Assembly (NCBI GenBank): GCA_003220615.1
Contig: QHTB01000185.1
Coordinates: 1 to 38,152, forward strand
Source of the DNA: Candidatus Rokuibacteriota bacterium
Lineage (GTDB): Bacteria > Methylomirabilota > Methylomirabilia > Rokubacteriales > CSP1-6
Length of the DNA: 38,152 nt
Reading direction: 5' to 3'
The first letter of the stretch is position 1, and each line of letters begins with the position of its first letter. The notes beneath the pieces are model-generated. The model did no database searches. It had not been told where the DNA came from and saw nothing but the letters and a program-made list of their open reading frames with translations. The translations under genes were made by a program, and so were the position numbers. Positions 9,438-17,181 of the stretch are shown in pieces.

Positions 9438-10721
9438 TCACTCGCTCGTGACCAGCGCGGCCACGGCCGCGGTGATGGCGCGAGCGGTGTCGGGATCGGG
9501 CAGGGGAGGCGTCTCGAGCAGCGCGCGTTGCGCGTTCTCGTCGAGCGCGGCGACGTGAGCCTGGGCGCGAGCGCGGAGCGTGTCGCCGAGGAGGAGCGCC
9601 ACTTCGGTCAAGGTCGCCAGCGCGGCGTCGCGGCGCGCGGCGTCGGACGGCGAGGTGGGGCTCGCGGCGAGCACGGCCCGCAGCCGGTTGGACAGGCGCA
9701 CGGCGTCGCCCTTCATGCTGGCCAGCTCGCCGTGCAGCGGCGCCCACGTCAGGGTCAGACGACGCGCGGCGGCTCGAAGGGCCGGGCCGAGGGCCGGCGC
9801 GCTCGTTGCCGCCACGATCGCCCCGATCCCATCCGCCACTTCCGGGGGAAGCGCTCGATGCTCGGCGGGTTGCGCTGGCGGCTCGAGGATCTTCACGACG
9901 TGGCCGTCCTCGTCCAGCTCCAGCGTGTCCTCGATCGCCGTTCCCAGCGCCCAGAGCGAGCAGACCACACGTCCGCCAGTGTCGCGCACACGGTACGCCG
10001 CGTGGCGACCGATGCCCTGCGCGTTGGGCCGCTGGTAGACGCGTGACCGCCACACGACTTTCTCCACACGCTCGCGGAGGTAGACACACGCACCCTCAGG
10101 AGTGAAGACGCGTTCATGCGGCGCCGGGCGCCAGGCGAGCTCGCCGCGGCTGAACGCCGCGAGGGGATCGTCGCGCGTGGTGTCGTAGTGAAAGGAGTCC
10201 AGCAGCGTCGTGAACAGCTGCTCGGTCGGGTACGGGCCGCCATAGCGCAGCGAGTCCCGGCCCTGGTCGCGCGCCAGTGACGCGATGGCGTTCAACACCG
10301 CTGCGCCCGCACCGGCGGGAAGCCGGGCCGGCTCGGCGAGCGTGGGAATGCGATCGACGGCCGCCCAGTCGAGCGCTTCGAAGTGGGTGAGCGCGTCGCC
10401 GCGGTCGGCGACGGTACGTGCGTGCCAGAGGCGATCGCTGCGGCCCCACGGCTCGCCCGTCTCGGCCTGTGGTTCGACGCGGAGCCACGTGCCATCTGAC
10501 AGTCGCACGCGCCCCTCGGCAAGCGTCGTGTCGTGCCAGCGAAGGGCGAGGAGGAGCGTGCCGTGGCGGTCGAGCTCCAGCAGGCGGCGCCGGCGCGCAG
10601 CGTCCGCGTAGCACACCGTCGTACCGTGTCGCTCGACGGCCACGACTTCGGCGAGCGCCACGAGGTCCGCGACCTGAGCCGCCTCGCCTCCGAGACGGAG
10701 GGCCGCCCGGCCAGCGTCCAC
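9438..10721 (-). CDS. Hypothetical protein, unrecognised family
   Basis: I do not recognise a family. From GTG 10721 the product is 427 aa; the frame stays open upstream but there overlaps the divergent amidase gene and loses plausibility. The N-terminal half is beta-rich (VVAVERHGTTVCYADAA, LLLALRWHDTTLAEGRVRL). The middle has a distinctive GGPYPTEQLFTTLLDSFHYD segment and aromatic strands (KVVWRSRVYQRP). The C-terminal half is Ala/Leu-rich helical. There is no signal peptide and no membrane segment. A minus-strand -10 (TATCAT, 10735-10730) would place transcription start within a few nt of the GTG. It is divergent from the amidase (24 bp between starts) and convergent with the M50-like gene. 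It is probably real because codon usage is coherent over its length. Confidence 0.6.
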   Translation of the reverse strand: MDAGRAALRLGGEAAQVADLVALAEVVAVERHGTTVCYADAARRRRLLELDRHGTLLLALRWHDTTLAEGRVRLSDGTWLRVEPQAETGEPWGRSDRLWHARTVADRGDALTHFEALDWAAVDRIPTLAEPARLPAGAGAAVLNAIASLARDQGRDSLRYGGPYPTEQLFTTLLDSFHYDTTRDDPLAAFSRGELAWRPAPHERVFTPEGACVYLRERVEKVVWRSRVYQRPNAQGIGRHAAYRVRDTGGRVVCSLWALGTAIEDTLELDEDGHVVKILEPPAQPAEHRALPPEVADGIGAIVAATSAPALGPALRAAARRLTLTWAPLHGELASMKGDAVRLSNRLRAVLAASPTSPSDAARRDAALATLTEVALLLGDTLRARAQAHVAALDENAQRALLETPPLPDPDTARAITAAVAALVTSE

Positions 10722-10729
10722 GAGGCGGA

Positions 10730-10739
10730 ATGATACAAT
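10730..10739. promoter_or_regulatory. Overlapping divergent -10 elements (candidate bidirectional promoter)
   Basis: The same 10 bp serve both strands. The plus strand reads TGATACAAT, an extended -10 with hexamer TACAAT at 10734-10739. The minus strand reads TATCAT at 10735-10730. The plus start codon (10746) and minus start codon (10721) each lie about 6-9 bp beyond the respective hexamer, so both transcripts would be nearly leaderless. No good -35 is seen on either side. Confidence 0.5.
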
Positions 10740-10745
10740 GCGTTG

Positions 10746-12161
10746 ATGCTGAGGAACGTGGACGAGTTGGTGTGGCGTCCCGCAACCGAGCTCGCCGCCC
10801 TCATCCGGTCGAAGCAGATCTCTCCGGTGGAGCTGACGGAGGCTGTGCTCGCCCGAATCGATGCGCTGAACCCACGCCTCAACGCATTTTGTCTCGTCGC
10901 CCACGACCTGGCTCGGCGCGGCGCACGTGAAGCCGAGATCGCCGTCACCAAGGCTGAGCCGTTGGGCGCCCTGCACGGCGTGCCGCTGTCGATCAAGGAT
11001 GTCATCTTCACTCGCGGCCTGCGCACGACCGGCGGCTCGCGGCTGTTTGCCGAAGCGGTTCCCGACGACGACGCGGTGGTGGTCGGCCGGCTGCGCGCCG
11101 CGGGCGCCGTCATCCTCGGCAAGACGACCACGTCGGAGTTCGGCCACAAGGCCGTGACCGAGAGCCCCCTCTTCGGTATCACCCGCAATCCGTGGAACCT
11201 CGAGCTCTCCCCCGGCGGCTCGAGTGGTGGCGCCGCCGTGGCCGTGGCCAGCGGCCTGGGTCCCGTCGCGCTCGGCACTGACGCCGGTGGCTCCGTGCGA
11301 ATCCCCGCCTCGTTCTGCGGCGTGTACGGCTTCAAGCCATCACGAGGACGCGTACCGGACACGCTCGGATTCCCCGGCTACGAGCACGTGAACTGCCCGG
11401 GGCCACTCACGCGCAGCGTGCGTGACGCCGCGCTCGTCCTCGACGTCATCGCCGGCGGCGACGATCGCGATCGCTTCTCACTCCCGCGCGAGAGCCGGCA
11501 GTACGTGGAGGCGTGTGACGAGGCCATCAAGGGCCTGCACGTCGCCTGGACGCCCGACCTCGGCTTTGCGACGGTCGATCCCGGCGTGCAGGCGATCTGC
11601 GAGAACGCCGCTGCCGAGTTCGAAGGATTGGGCTGTCACGTCGAGGTGGTGAACCCGGGCTGGGACAATCCCGAGGAGACATTCAGCACGTTGATCGCCG
11701 CCCAGTTCTACGCACACTGGTCGGATCAACTCCCTGAAGCCGAGAAGCACCTCGATCCGACGCTCGTCCGCTTCATCGGTCGCGGCGCCGGTGTCAGCGC
11801 GCGCGATTACGTGCTCGCCCAGGAGCGTGTGAAGGCCTACTGGGCCGAGATCCACGCGTTCCTCGCGCGCTTCGATCTGCTGCTCACACCGACGGTGGCG
11901 GTGCCGCCGTTCGCGTCGGGGCAGGCGCCCCCACGCGATATCGCTGGACAGCGCGTCTCGGTGCTGGGCTGGATGCCGTTCACCTATCTCTTCAATCTCA
12001 CGGGCCAGCCGGCGGCGAGCGTGCCGGCCGGAGTCACCGACGATGCCCGGCCCGTAGGACTTCAGATCGTGGGGCGTCGCCACGCCGACCGCACGGTCCT
12101 GGCTGCATCGGCGGCGTACGAGGCGGCGTGCCCCTGGGGCGATCGCCGGCCACCGCTGTGA
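10746..12161 (+). CDS. Amidase signature family hydrolase (GatA/FAAH-like)
   Basis: 471 aa from ATG 10746; a TTG codon directly before it is an alternative. It hydrolyses an amide via the Ser-cisSer-Lys triad: Lys84 in PLSIKDV, cis-Ser159 in PGGSSGGAA and nucleophile Ser183 in DAGGSVRIPASF. The Lys-Ser-Ser spacing of 75 and 24 residues equals that of mammalian FAAH. The full amidase signature is present and the length is normal for the family. It is not likely to be the GatA subunit of the tRNA amidotransferase, because no gatB or gatC is nearby and the C-terminus (LLTPTVAVPPFASGQ) resembles catabolic amidases. Substrate unknown. The start follows an extended -10 by 6 bp with no Shine-Dalgarno. 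Its stop overlaps the start of the next gene (GTGA). Confidence 0.9.
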   Translation: MLRNVDELVWRPATELAALIRSKQISPVELTEAVLARIDALNPRLNAFCLVAHDLARRGAREAEIAVTKAEPLGALHGVPLSIKDVIFTRGLRTTGGSRLFAEAVPDDDAVVVGRLRAAGAVILGKTTTSEFGHKAVTESPLFGITRNPWNLELSPGGSSGGAAVAVASGLGPVALGTDAGGSVRIPASFCGVYGFKPSRGRVPDTLGFPGYEHVNCPGPLTRSVRDAALVLDVIAGGDDRDRFSLPRESRQYVEACDEAIKGLHVAWTPDLGFATVDPGVQAICENAAAEFEGLGCHVEVVNPGWDNPEETFSTLIAAQFYAHWSDQLPEAEKHLDPTLVRFIGRGAGVSARDYVLAQERVKAYWAEIHAFLARFDLLLTPTVAVPPFASGQAPPRDIAGQRVSVLGWMPFTYLFNLTGQPAASVPAGVTDDARPVGLQIVGRRHADRTVLAASAAYEAACPWGDRRPPL

Positions 12162-12922
12162 CCGCTCCGCGGCGGCGGCGGAGACGCCTGAACGCGACCG
12201 CTCGCTGGGCCCTCGCAACCGCCGTCCTCGCAGGACTCCTCGCTTTCGTGATCTGGCTGGTGGCCACCGACGCTCCGTCGATCCGGTTCATCGTGCGCCT
12301 GTACCGCGACAAGCACTTCCTCAAGCACACGGTGGCGGCCTGGGGTTGGGCCGCGCCGGTCGTGTTCATCGCCATCCAGGCGCTGCAGGTGATCATTTCG
12401 CCCATCCCGGGTGAGATCACCGGCCCGGTCGGTGGCGCGCTCTTCGGCACCCTCTGGGGCGTGATCTACTCGACGATCGGCCTCACGGTCGGAACGCTCT
12501 TTTGCTTCTGGGTCGGACGCAAGTGGGGCGAGCCGCTGGTACGGCCGTGGTTGTCCGATCACAACTGGAACCGGCTGAACTTCATCCTCGAGGCGGAGGG
12601 CGCGATCCTCTGCTTCATCCTCTATCTGATTCCCGGGTTCCCGAAGGACATCATTTCCTATCTCTTCGGCATCAGCCCCATGCCCTTCTGGCTGTTCGCG
12701 GTGGTCTCCACGCTCGGGCGCGTTCCGGGCACGTGGATCTCGTCCTACTTCGGCGCCAACGTGGGAGACCAGCAGTACATCTATGCCATTGCGTTCTTCG
12801 CGCTCATCTGCGCCTTCTGCTTACCCGTGTACTACTACCGCGATCGCCTCATCAAGCGTTTCCACCGCAAATCAGGTCGCGCCAAGAGCCTTGACGGCCG
12901 CGACCGCGCTCCAGTAGAGTAA
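12158..12922 (+). CDS. VTT-domain (TVP38/TMEM64/DedA-like) membrane protein
   Basis: 254 aa integral membrane protein. The start is GTG 12158, in a 4-bp overlap with the amidase stop; GTG 12128 is possible but would bury the start in the amidase. A basic N-terminus (APRRRRRRLNATAR) is followed by a TM helix, then the VTT/SNARE-associated core: IISPIPGEITGPVGGALFGTLWG with the re-entrant Pro/Gly motif, a FCFWVGRKWG segment, and YLIPGFPKDIISYLFGISPM carrying the conserved helix-break motif. Two final TM helices and a basic tail close it. VTT proteins are linked to lipid scramblase or transport functions. The specific substrate here is unknown. Confidence 0.85.
   Translation: MTAPRRRRRRLNATARWALATAVLAGLLAFVIWLVATDAPSIRFIVRLYRDKHFLKHTVAAWGWAAPVVFIAIQALQVIISPIPGEITGPVGGALFGTLWGVIYSTIGLTVGTLFCFWVGRKWGEPLVRPWLSDHNWNRLNFILEAEGAILCFILYLIPGFPKDIISYLFGISPMPFWLFAVVSTLGRVPGTWISSYFGANVGDQQYIYAIAFFALICAFCLPVYYYRDRLIKRFHRKSGRAKSLDGRDRAPVE
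12891..12920 (+). promoter_or_regulatory. Promoter of the Phe leader peptide-aroF unit
   Basis: TTGACG (12891-12896), 18-bp spacer, TAGAGT (12915-12920), located inside the 3' end of the VTT gene. The predicted transcription start, near 12927, is about 6 nt before the leader peptide ATG. Confidence 0.5.
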
Positions 12923-12932
12923 CAACCACCTC

Positions 12933-13007
12933 ATGCAACAGACACGGCGCGGTGGCTTCTTCTCTTACTTTTTCTTCGGAGGGGTCTGCCCAGGCACCCT
13001 GACATGA
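12933..13007 (+). CDS. Phenylalanine-rich attenuator leader peptide upstream of aroF
   Basis: A 24-codon ORF placed between a promoter and a set of hairpins ahead of DAHP synthase. Its middle reads GGFFSYFFFGG: five Phe and one Tyr within seven codons (12957-12977). Such clustering of the pathway end-product amino acid is the hallmark of leader peptides for pheA-type attenuators. The start is ATG; the Shine-Dalgarno is poor, but the predicted mRNA is almost leaderless. The stop codon (13005-13007) lies 11 nt before the first hairpin. The peptide itself is presumably unstable. Its function would be to let ribosomes sense charged tRNA-Phe. Confidence 0.75.
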   Translation: MQQTRRGGFFSYFFFGGVCPGTLT

Positions 13008-13018
13008 GCTGACAGGGA

Positions 13019-13087
13019 GCCGCGGGCGGACCGAAGCCCGCGGCGCCGACGATCCCAAGGCCGCGGGCTCAACCCCGCGGCCTTTTT
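13019..13087 (+). promoter_or_regulatory. Attenuator: three mutually exclusive GC hairpins before aroF
   Basis: Segment 1 GCCGCGGGC (13019-13027) pairs with segment 2 GCCCGCGGC (13036-13044). Segment 2 can instead pair perfectly (9 bp) with segment 3 GCCGCGGGC (13060-13068). Segment 3 otherwise pairs with segment 4 (13074-13082) to form the terminator. This is the 1:2 / 2:3 / 3:4 logic of amino-acid attenuators. One feature differs from the E. coli trp/phe layout: the Phe codons lie 42-60 nt before segment 1, so a ribosome stalled there would not itself cover segment 1. A weak extra helix (CTGCCC 12985-12990 with GGGCGG 13024-13029) could supply the missing switch. Confidence 0.7.
13059..13087 (+). 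terminator. Rho-independent terminator (attenuator segment 3:4)
   Basis: GGCCGCGGG (13059-13067) and CCCGCGGCC (13074-13082) form a 9-bp GC stem with loop CTCAAC, followed directly by TTTTT (13083-13087). It lies 42 bp before the aroF ATG, so it must be conditional for aroF to be expressed from the upstream promoter. Confidence 0.8.
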
Positions 13088-13129
13088 CGTTGAACTCGGG
13101 ATCGCCAAAGACTGAGAGCGGAGGGTCAG

Positions 13130-14146
13130 ATGATCATCGTGCTGAAGGCGGGAGCAACGGACACACAGATCGATGAGGTCGCGGCACGCGTCCGGGCCCT
13201 GGGCTACGCGCCCCACATGATCCGGGGCGAGATCCGGACGGTCATCGGGGCCGTCGGTGACGAGCGAGGCAAGGAAGACCTTCTGTCTCTCGAGAACTTC
13301 GAGTGCGTCGAGAGCGTCCAGCGCATCCTGCAGCCGTTCAAGCTGGCCAGTCGCGAGATCAAGGCGGAAGCGACCCAGGTCCACGTCAACGGCGTCGTCA
13401 TTGGCGGCAAGCAGATCGTCGTCATGGCCGGGCCGTGCTCGGTCGAGTCCCGCGACCAGGTGCTCGAGGTTGCCGCCAAGGTCAAGGCGGCCGGAGCGCA
13501 GATCCTCCGGGGCGGCGCCTTCAAGCCACGCACCTCTCCCTACGCGTTCCAGGGCCTGGAAGAGGCCGGCCTGAAGTTCCTCGCCGAAGCCAGGCGCGAG
13601 ACCGGCCTGCCGATCGTCACCGAGGTGATGGAGCCGGACAAGGTCGAGGTCGTCGCCGAGTACGCCGACATCCTCCAGATCGGCGCGCGCAACGTCCAGA
13701 ACTTCTCATTGCTCAGGCGTGTGGCCGAGGCCAAGAAGCCCGTGCTGCTCAAGCGGGGCATGGCGACGTCGATCCAGGAATGGCTGCTCTCGGCCGAGTA
13801 CGTCCTGAGCGGCGGCAACCCCAACGTGATCCTCTGCGAACGCGGCATCCGGACGTTCGAGACCACCACGCGCTTCACGCTCGACCTCAACGCCGTCCCG
13901 GTGCTGAAGAAGCTCACTCACCTGCCGGTCTTCGTCGACCCGAGCCACGGTACCGGCCATTGGGAGTACGTCGAGTCGATGGCGCGAGCCGGAGTAGCTG
14001 CTGGCGCTGACGGGCTCATCATCGAGGTCCATCCGCGCCCGGCCGAAGCCCTTTCCGACGGCCCCCAGTCGCTCAAGCCCGACCGCTTCGCCAGCGTGAT
14101 GGCGCAGCTCCGGCGCGTGGCCCAGGCAGTGGATCGGGACATGTAA
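13130..14146 (+). CDS. aroF: 3-deoxy-7-phosphoheptulonate (DAHP) synthase, type I-beta with regulatory domain
   Basis: First enzyme of the shikimate pathway, condensing phosphoenolpyruvate and erythrose 4-phosphate. 338 aa. Residues 1-67 form the ferredoxin-like regulatory domain ([16 protein letters not shown]) that confers Tyr/Phe feedback inhibition in Thermotoga-type enzymes. The TIM barrel carries [56 protein letters not shown] and DPSHGTG, covering the metal and phosphate ligands. ATG with a GGAGG Shine-Dalgarno. The upstream Phe leader peptide and attenuator indicate transcriptional control by Phe in addition to allosteric control. The next gene has its own promoter. Confidence 0.95.
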   Translation: MIIVLKAGATDTQIDEVAARVRALGYAPHMIRGEIRTVIGAVGDERGKEDLLSLENFECVESVQRILQPFKLASREIKAEATQVHVNGVVIGGKQIVVMAGPCSVESRDQVLEVAAKVKAAGAQILRGGAFKPRTSPYAFQGLEEAGLKFLAEARRETGLPIVTEVMEPDKVEVVAEYADILQIGARNVQNFSLLRRVAEAKKPVLLKRGMATSIQEWLLSAEYVLSGGNPNVILCERGIRTFETTTRFTLDLNAVPVLKKLTHLPVFVDPSHGTGHWEYVESMARAGVAAGADGLIIEVHPRPAEALSDGPQSLKPDRFASVMAQLRRVAQAVDRDM

Positions 14147-14159
14147 GCAAGCAAAACGC

Positions 14160-14165
14160 TATAAT
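14160..14165 (+). promoter_or_regulatory. Consensus -10 (TATAAT) for the TonB-like gene
   Basis: A perfect TATAAT lies 10 bp before the ATG at 14176. A weak -35 GGGACA at 14136-14141 gives an 18-bp spacer. Predicted transcription start is near 14172, a 5' leader of about 4 nt without a Shine-Dalgarno. Confidence 0.55.
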
Positions 14166-14175
14166 CCGTCGCAGC

Positions 14176-15213
14176 ATGTGGGGCGAGAGACTGCAGGCGC
14201 TGCGGGAGCGTCCACTCATTGGACTGCTCGCGTCCCTCACGATCCACATGGCCGTCATTGCGGCGCTTCTATTCGCTGCCAGCCCGTTCGGCAAGATCCA
14301 GGTGAAGCGCGGCGAGCCGCTGTTCGTCGAGCTGCCGAACATCCCGGAGCCGGCACCGGCGGGTAATCCCGCGGCGAAGTCGACGGGGCCGCCGGTCGAA
14401 GAGGCGTCGCCCCAGATGGCGAAGCCCGCTCCACCGCCACCGCCGGTGGCCAAGCCCGCGCCGCCCGCGCCGAGTCACCCAGCGCCGAGGCCGCCCGTCG
14501 TCGCGAGCCGTCCCGCTCCGCCGGAGCCGCCTCGTCCTCAGCCCGCGCCTGCGCGTCCGACGCCGCCACCGCCACCAGCCACGCCAGACGCGGCGCCGAA
14601 CGCCCCCGAGGCGGCGCCGACGGCGCCGGCGACGCCTGCCACGCCAGAACCGACGCCACCGGCACCGCGCCCGCCGTCGCAGAGCGCCACGCCAGCTGCG
14701 CCGTCACCGCCGGCGCAACCTCAGGTCGCCGCGCTGCCGCCCTCTGCCCAGACGCCGCCGCCTGTCGATATCCGGTCGGCGTTGCGACGGGGTGGCGGCG
14801 CCGGAGGCACGACTGGCGGCCGCGGTGGGATCGAAGGCGAGCCGATTCCGCTCAACTCGACGGATCCGAACTTCAGCGATTACCTCGATCGGGTGCGCCG
14901 ACAGATCAAGCAGAACTGGGGATACCCCTGCGTCAAGAACGGCGAAACACGCGAGTGCGAGTACAAGACCGCGTCCCTGGTGGTCGAGTTCGGCATCCTC
15001 AAGGCGGGGGTCGTCCAGTTCGTAGAAGTGCGGCGGTCCTCGGGCTTTGCGATCTATGACGACTACGCGGTCAACGCCATCAAGCTGGGCTCGCCGTTTC
15101 CGCCGGTACCGAAGGAAATGATGGTCCACATGAAAGTCACCAGCACCGGCGTCAGCATCGTGGCGATCTTCACCTATATGGTCGATACCTCGCTGACGAA
15201 CTTCCTCCGGTAA
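14176..15213 (+). CDS. TonB/TolA-like energy-transducer protein
   Basis: 345 aa. A short cytoplasmic N-terminus is followed by one TM anchor ([22 protein letters not shown], about residues 17-38). Residues about 55-200 form a very Pro/Ala-rich periplasmic spacer with PPPP runs, then a Gly-rich hinge ([15 protein letters not shown]). The C-terminal globular domain ([19 protein letters not shown] to the end) resembles TonB/TolA C-terminal domains, which contact outer-membrane receptors or Pal. The motif [40 protein letters not shown], quoted only as landmarks GILKAG, RSSGF and PFPPVP, is typical. Two Cys residues near YPCVKNG and RECEY may form a periplasmic disulfide. No exbB/exbD or tolQ/tolR is in the window, so TonB versus TolA cannot be decided. 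Confidence 0.82.
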   Translation: MWGERLQALRERPLIGLLASLTIHMAVIAALLFAASPFGKIQVKRGEPLFVELPNIPEPAPAGNPAAKSTGPPVEEASPQMAKPAPPPPPVAKPAPPAPSHPAPRPPVVASRPAPPEPPRPQPAPARPTPPPPPATPDAAPNAPEAAPTAPATPATPEPTPPAPRPPSQSATPAAPSPPAQPQVAALPPSAQTPPPVDIRSALRRGGGAGGTTGGRGGIEGEPIPLNSTDPNFSDYLDRVRRQIKQNWGYPCVKNGETRECEYKTASLVVEFGILKAGVVQFVEVRRSSGFAIYDDYAVNAIKLGSPFPPVPKEMMVHMKVTSTGVSIVAIFTYMVDTSLTNFLR

Positions 15214-15239
15214 AATACCTGTAATCGCGCGTGTTTGGC

Positions 15240-15268
15240 TTGACTCACTCGGCGGCGGTGTGTAGCAT
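15240..15268 (+). promoter_or_regulatory. Promoter of tRNA-Val (and probably thrS)
   Basis: TTGACT (15240-15245), 17-bp spacer, TAGCAT (15263-15268). Predicted start is near 15275, about 10 nt before the tRNA 5' end. Confidence 0.55.
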
Positions 15269-15284
15269 GATCGTTACTCTGGAT

Positions 15285-15359
15285 AGGCTCGTAGCTCAGT
15301 GGGAGAGCGCCTCTCTGACGCAGAGGAGGTCGGCGGTTCGAAACCGCCCGAGCCTACCA
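15285..15359 (+). tRNA. tRNA-Val (anticodon GAC), CCA encoded
   Basis: 75 nt with a complete cloverleaf. Acceptor AGGCTCG/CGAGCCT (7 bp), U8-A9, D stem GCTC/GAGC, anticodon stem CCTCT/AGAGG with loop CTGACGC (anticodon GAC, Val codons GUC/GUU), 5-nt variable loop, T stem GGCGG/CCGCC with loop TTCGAAA, discriminator A73, then genome-encoded CCA. The first acceptor pair is A1-U72 rather than the usual G1-C72. It lies 22 bp before thrS on the same strand. Confidence 0.97.
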
Positions 15360-15381
15360 ATCACCTCTCCCCAGGGAGTGT

Positions 15382-17175
15382 ATGGCGGCGTCTGAGGAAG
15401 AACGACATCTCACCCTGACGGGCGACTTCGACTGCGATCCGTCGCCGCTCTCCACGCTCCGACACTCGACCTCGCACGTGATGGCGCAGGCCGTGAAGCG
15501 TCTCTATCCCGAGGTGAAGCTGGCGATCGGACCGGCGATCGAAGACGGCTTCTACTACGATTTCGATCGATCGACGCCGTTCACGACCGAGGACCTCGCG
15601 CGGATCGAGGCCACCATGCGCGAGATCACCCGCGCTGACTATCGCTTCGAGCGCCGCGAGATGGACCGCAGCGAGGCCATCGGGTTCTTTCGCGACCATC
15701 AGGAGCCCTTCAAGGTGGAGATCCTCGAGGGCCTCGATGCGCCCCGAGTGTCGCTGTACCAGCAGGGCGAGTTCGTCGATCTCTGCCGTGGGCCGCACGT
15801 GGCGTCCACGGGTCACGTCAAGCACTTCAAGCTGCTCACCTCGTCGGGTGCGTACTGGCGCGGCAGCGAGAAGAACCCGATGCTCCAGCGCATCTACGGG
15901 ACCGCGTGGCTCACCGCCGACGAGCTGGACAAGTATCTCTGGCGCGTCGAGGAAGCGAAGAAGCGCGACCATCGAAAGCTCGGGCGCGAGCTGGATCTCT
16001 TCGATTTCCACGACGTGGCTCCCGGAGCGCCGTTCTGGTTGCCGAACGGCATGGTGCTCATCCGTGAGCTGGAGAAGTTCGCGCGGGAGGCGCTCGACGC
16101 CAACGGGTATCAGGAGATCGCGACGCCGCTCCTCATCCACAAGCGGCTCTGGGAGCAGTCGGGCCACTGGGAGCATTATCAAGACAACATGTTCAAGGTC
16201 GAGGTGGAAGAGGAGCTCTTCACCCTCAAGCCGATGAACTGTCCGCCCTCGACCTACGTCTATCGTCGGTCGCTGCGCTCCTATCGCGATCTGCCGCTCC
16301 GCTTCAGTGAGATGGGACGCTGCCACCGCAACGAGCGTTCGGGGACGCTGACCGGACTCGTGCGGGTGCGCCAGTTCACCCAGGACGACGCCCACATCTA
16401 CTGCCGTCCCGATCAGCTCCAGGACGAGATCACGGCGCTGCTCGGGCTCGTCCGCGAGTGGTACAAGGTCTTCACGCTGGAGCCCTCGTTCAAGCTCTCG
16501 ACGCGGCCGGAGAAATATCTCGGGACTCGCGAGCAGTGGGACGACGCCGAGCGCGCCCTGTCGGAGGCGTTGCGCGCCAACGGCATCGCGTACGAGCTGA
16601 ACGCCGGTGACGGCGCGTTCTATGGGCCCAAGATCGACGTGGACGTCCACGACGTCCTGGGCCGGCAGTGGCAGATCGCGACGATCCAGGCGGATCTCAC
16701 GATGCTGCCCGAGCGCTTCCAGCTCGAGTACATCGACGCCGACGGCCAGCCCAAGCGCCCGGTGGCGATCCATCGGGCGATCTTCGGCTCTTACGAGCGC
16801 TTCATCGGCATCCTGACCGAGCACTACGCGGGCGCCTTCCCGACGTGGCTGGCGCCCGTGCAGGCCCGCGTGCTGCCCATCAGTGAAAAGCACGCGGAAT
16901 ATGCGCGCAGCGTCTGGGAGCGCCTGCGCGGCGCACGGATCCGCGCCGACCTCGATGACCGCAACGAGAAGCTCGGGTATCGTATCCGCGATGCCCAGGT
17001 GCGCAAGGTGCCCTACATGCTCGTCGTCGGCGAGCGGGAACGCGCGGCCGGCACCGTGAGCCTGCGCCCGCGCACCGGCGAAGACGTCGGCACCGTCCCG
17101 CTCGACCGCGTGGTGGGCGACCTCACGCGTGAGATTGCCGTTCGTGCGCCCGATCTGACCGTGGGCCGTTCGTGA
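15382..17175 (+). CDS. thrS: Threonyl-tRNA synthetase, lacking the N-terminal TGS domain
   Basis: 597 aa class II synthetase that charges tRNA-Thr. The N-terminus goes almost directly into the editing (N2) domain: STLRHSTSHVMAQAVKRLYP, then DLCRGPHVASTGHVKHF with its conserved Cys/His. The catalytic core has RCHRNERSGTLTGLVRVRQF (motif 2), QDDAHIYC and HRAIFGSYERFIG (motif 3). Zn ligands Cys287, His338 and His464 have the same spacing (51 and 126) as E. coli Cys334, His385 and His511. The C-terminal anticodon-binding domain ends GERERAAGTVSLRPR. The usual TGS (N1) domain of about 60 residues is absent, and the upstream tRNA leaves no room for it. The usual MNCPGH motif reads MNCPPS. Start ATG with GGAG close upstream. 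Confidence 0.95.
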   Translation: MAASEEERHLTLTGDFDCDPSPLSTLRHSTSHVMAQAVKRLYPEVKLAIGPAIEDGFYYDFDRSTPFTTEDLARIEATMREITRADYRFERREMDRSEAIGFFRDHQEPFKVEILEGLDAPRVSLYQQGEFVDLCRGPHVASTGHVKHFKLLTSSGAYWRGSEKNPMLQRIYGTAWLTADELDKYLWRVEEAKKRDHRKLGRELDLFDFHDVAPGAPFWLPNGMVLIRELEKFAREALDANGYQEIATPLLIHKRLWEQSGHWEHYQDNMFKVEVEEELFTLKPMNCPPSTYVYRRSLRSYRDLPLRFSEMGRCHRNERSGTLTGLVRVRQFTQDDAHIYCRPDQLQDEITALLGLVREWYKVFTLEPSFKLSTRPEKYLGTREQWDDAERALSEALRANGIAYELNAGDGAFYGPKIDVDVHDVLGRQWQIATIQADLTMLPERFQLEYIDADGQPKRPVAIHRAIFGSYERFIGILTEHYAGAFPTWLAPVQARVLPISEKHAEYARSVWERLRGARIRADLDDRNEKLGYRIRDAQVRKVPYMLVVGERERAAGTVSLRPRTGEDVGTVPLDRVVGDLTREIAVRAPDLTVGRS

Positions 17176-17181
17176 CCGGGC

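Noticed and set aside
12128..12157. Earlier GTG start for the VTT-domain protein
   Set aside because: It would add residues read from the amidase tail. GTG 12158 gives the usual 4-bp overlap and the natural basic N-terminus.
13019..13082. Repeated GCCGCGGGC elements as a CRISPR or transposon end
   Set aside because: There are no spacers of constant length and no transposase. The alternation of direct and inverted copies plus the T-run and Phe leader fit an attenuator.
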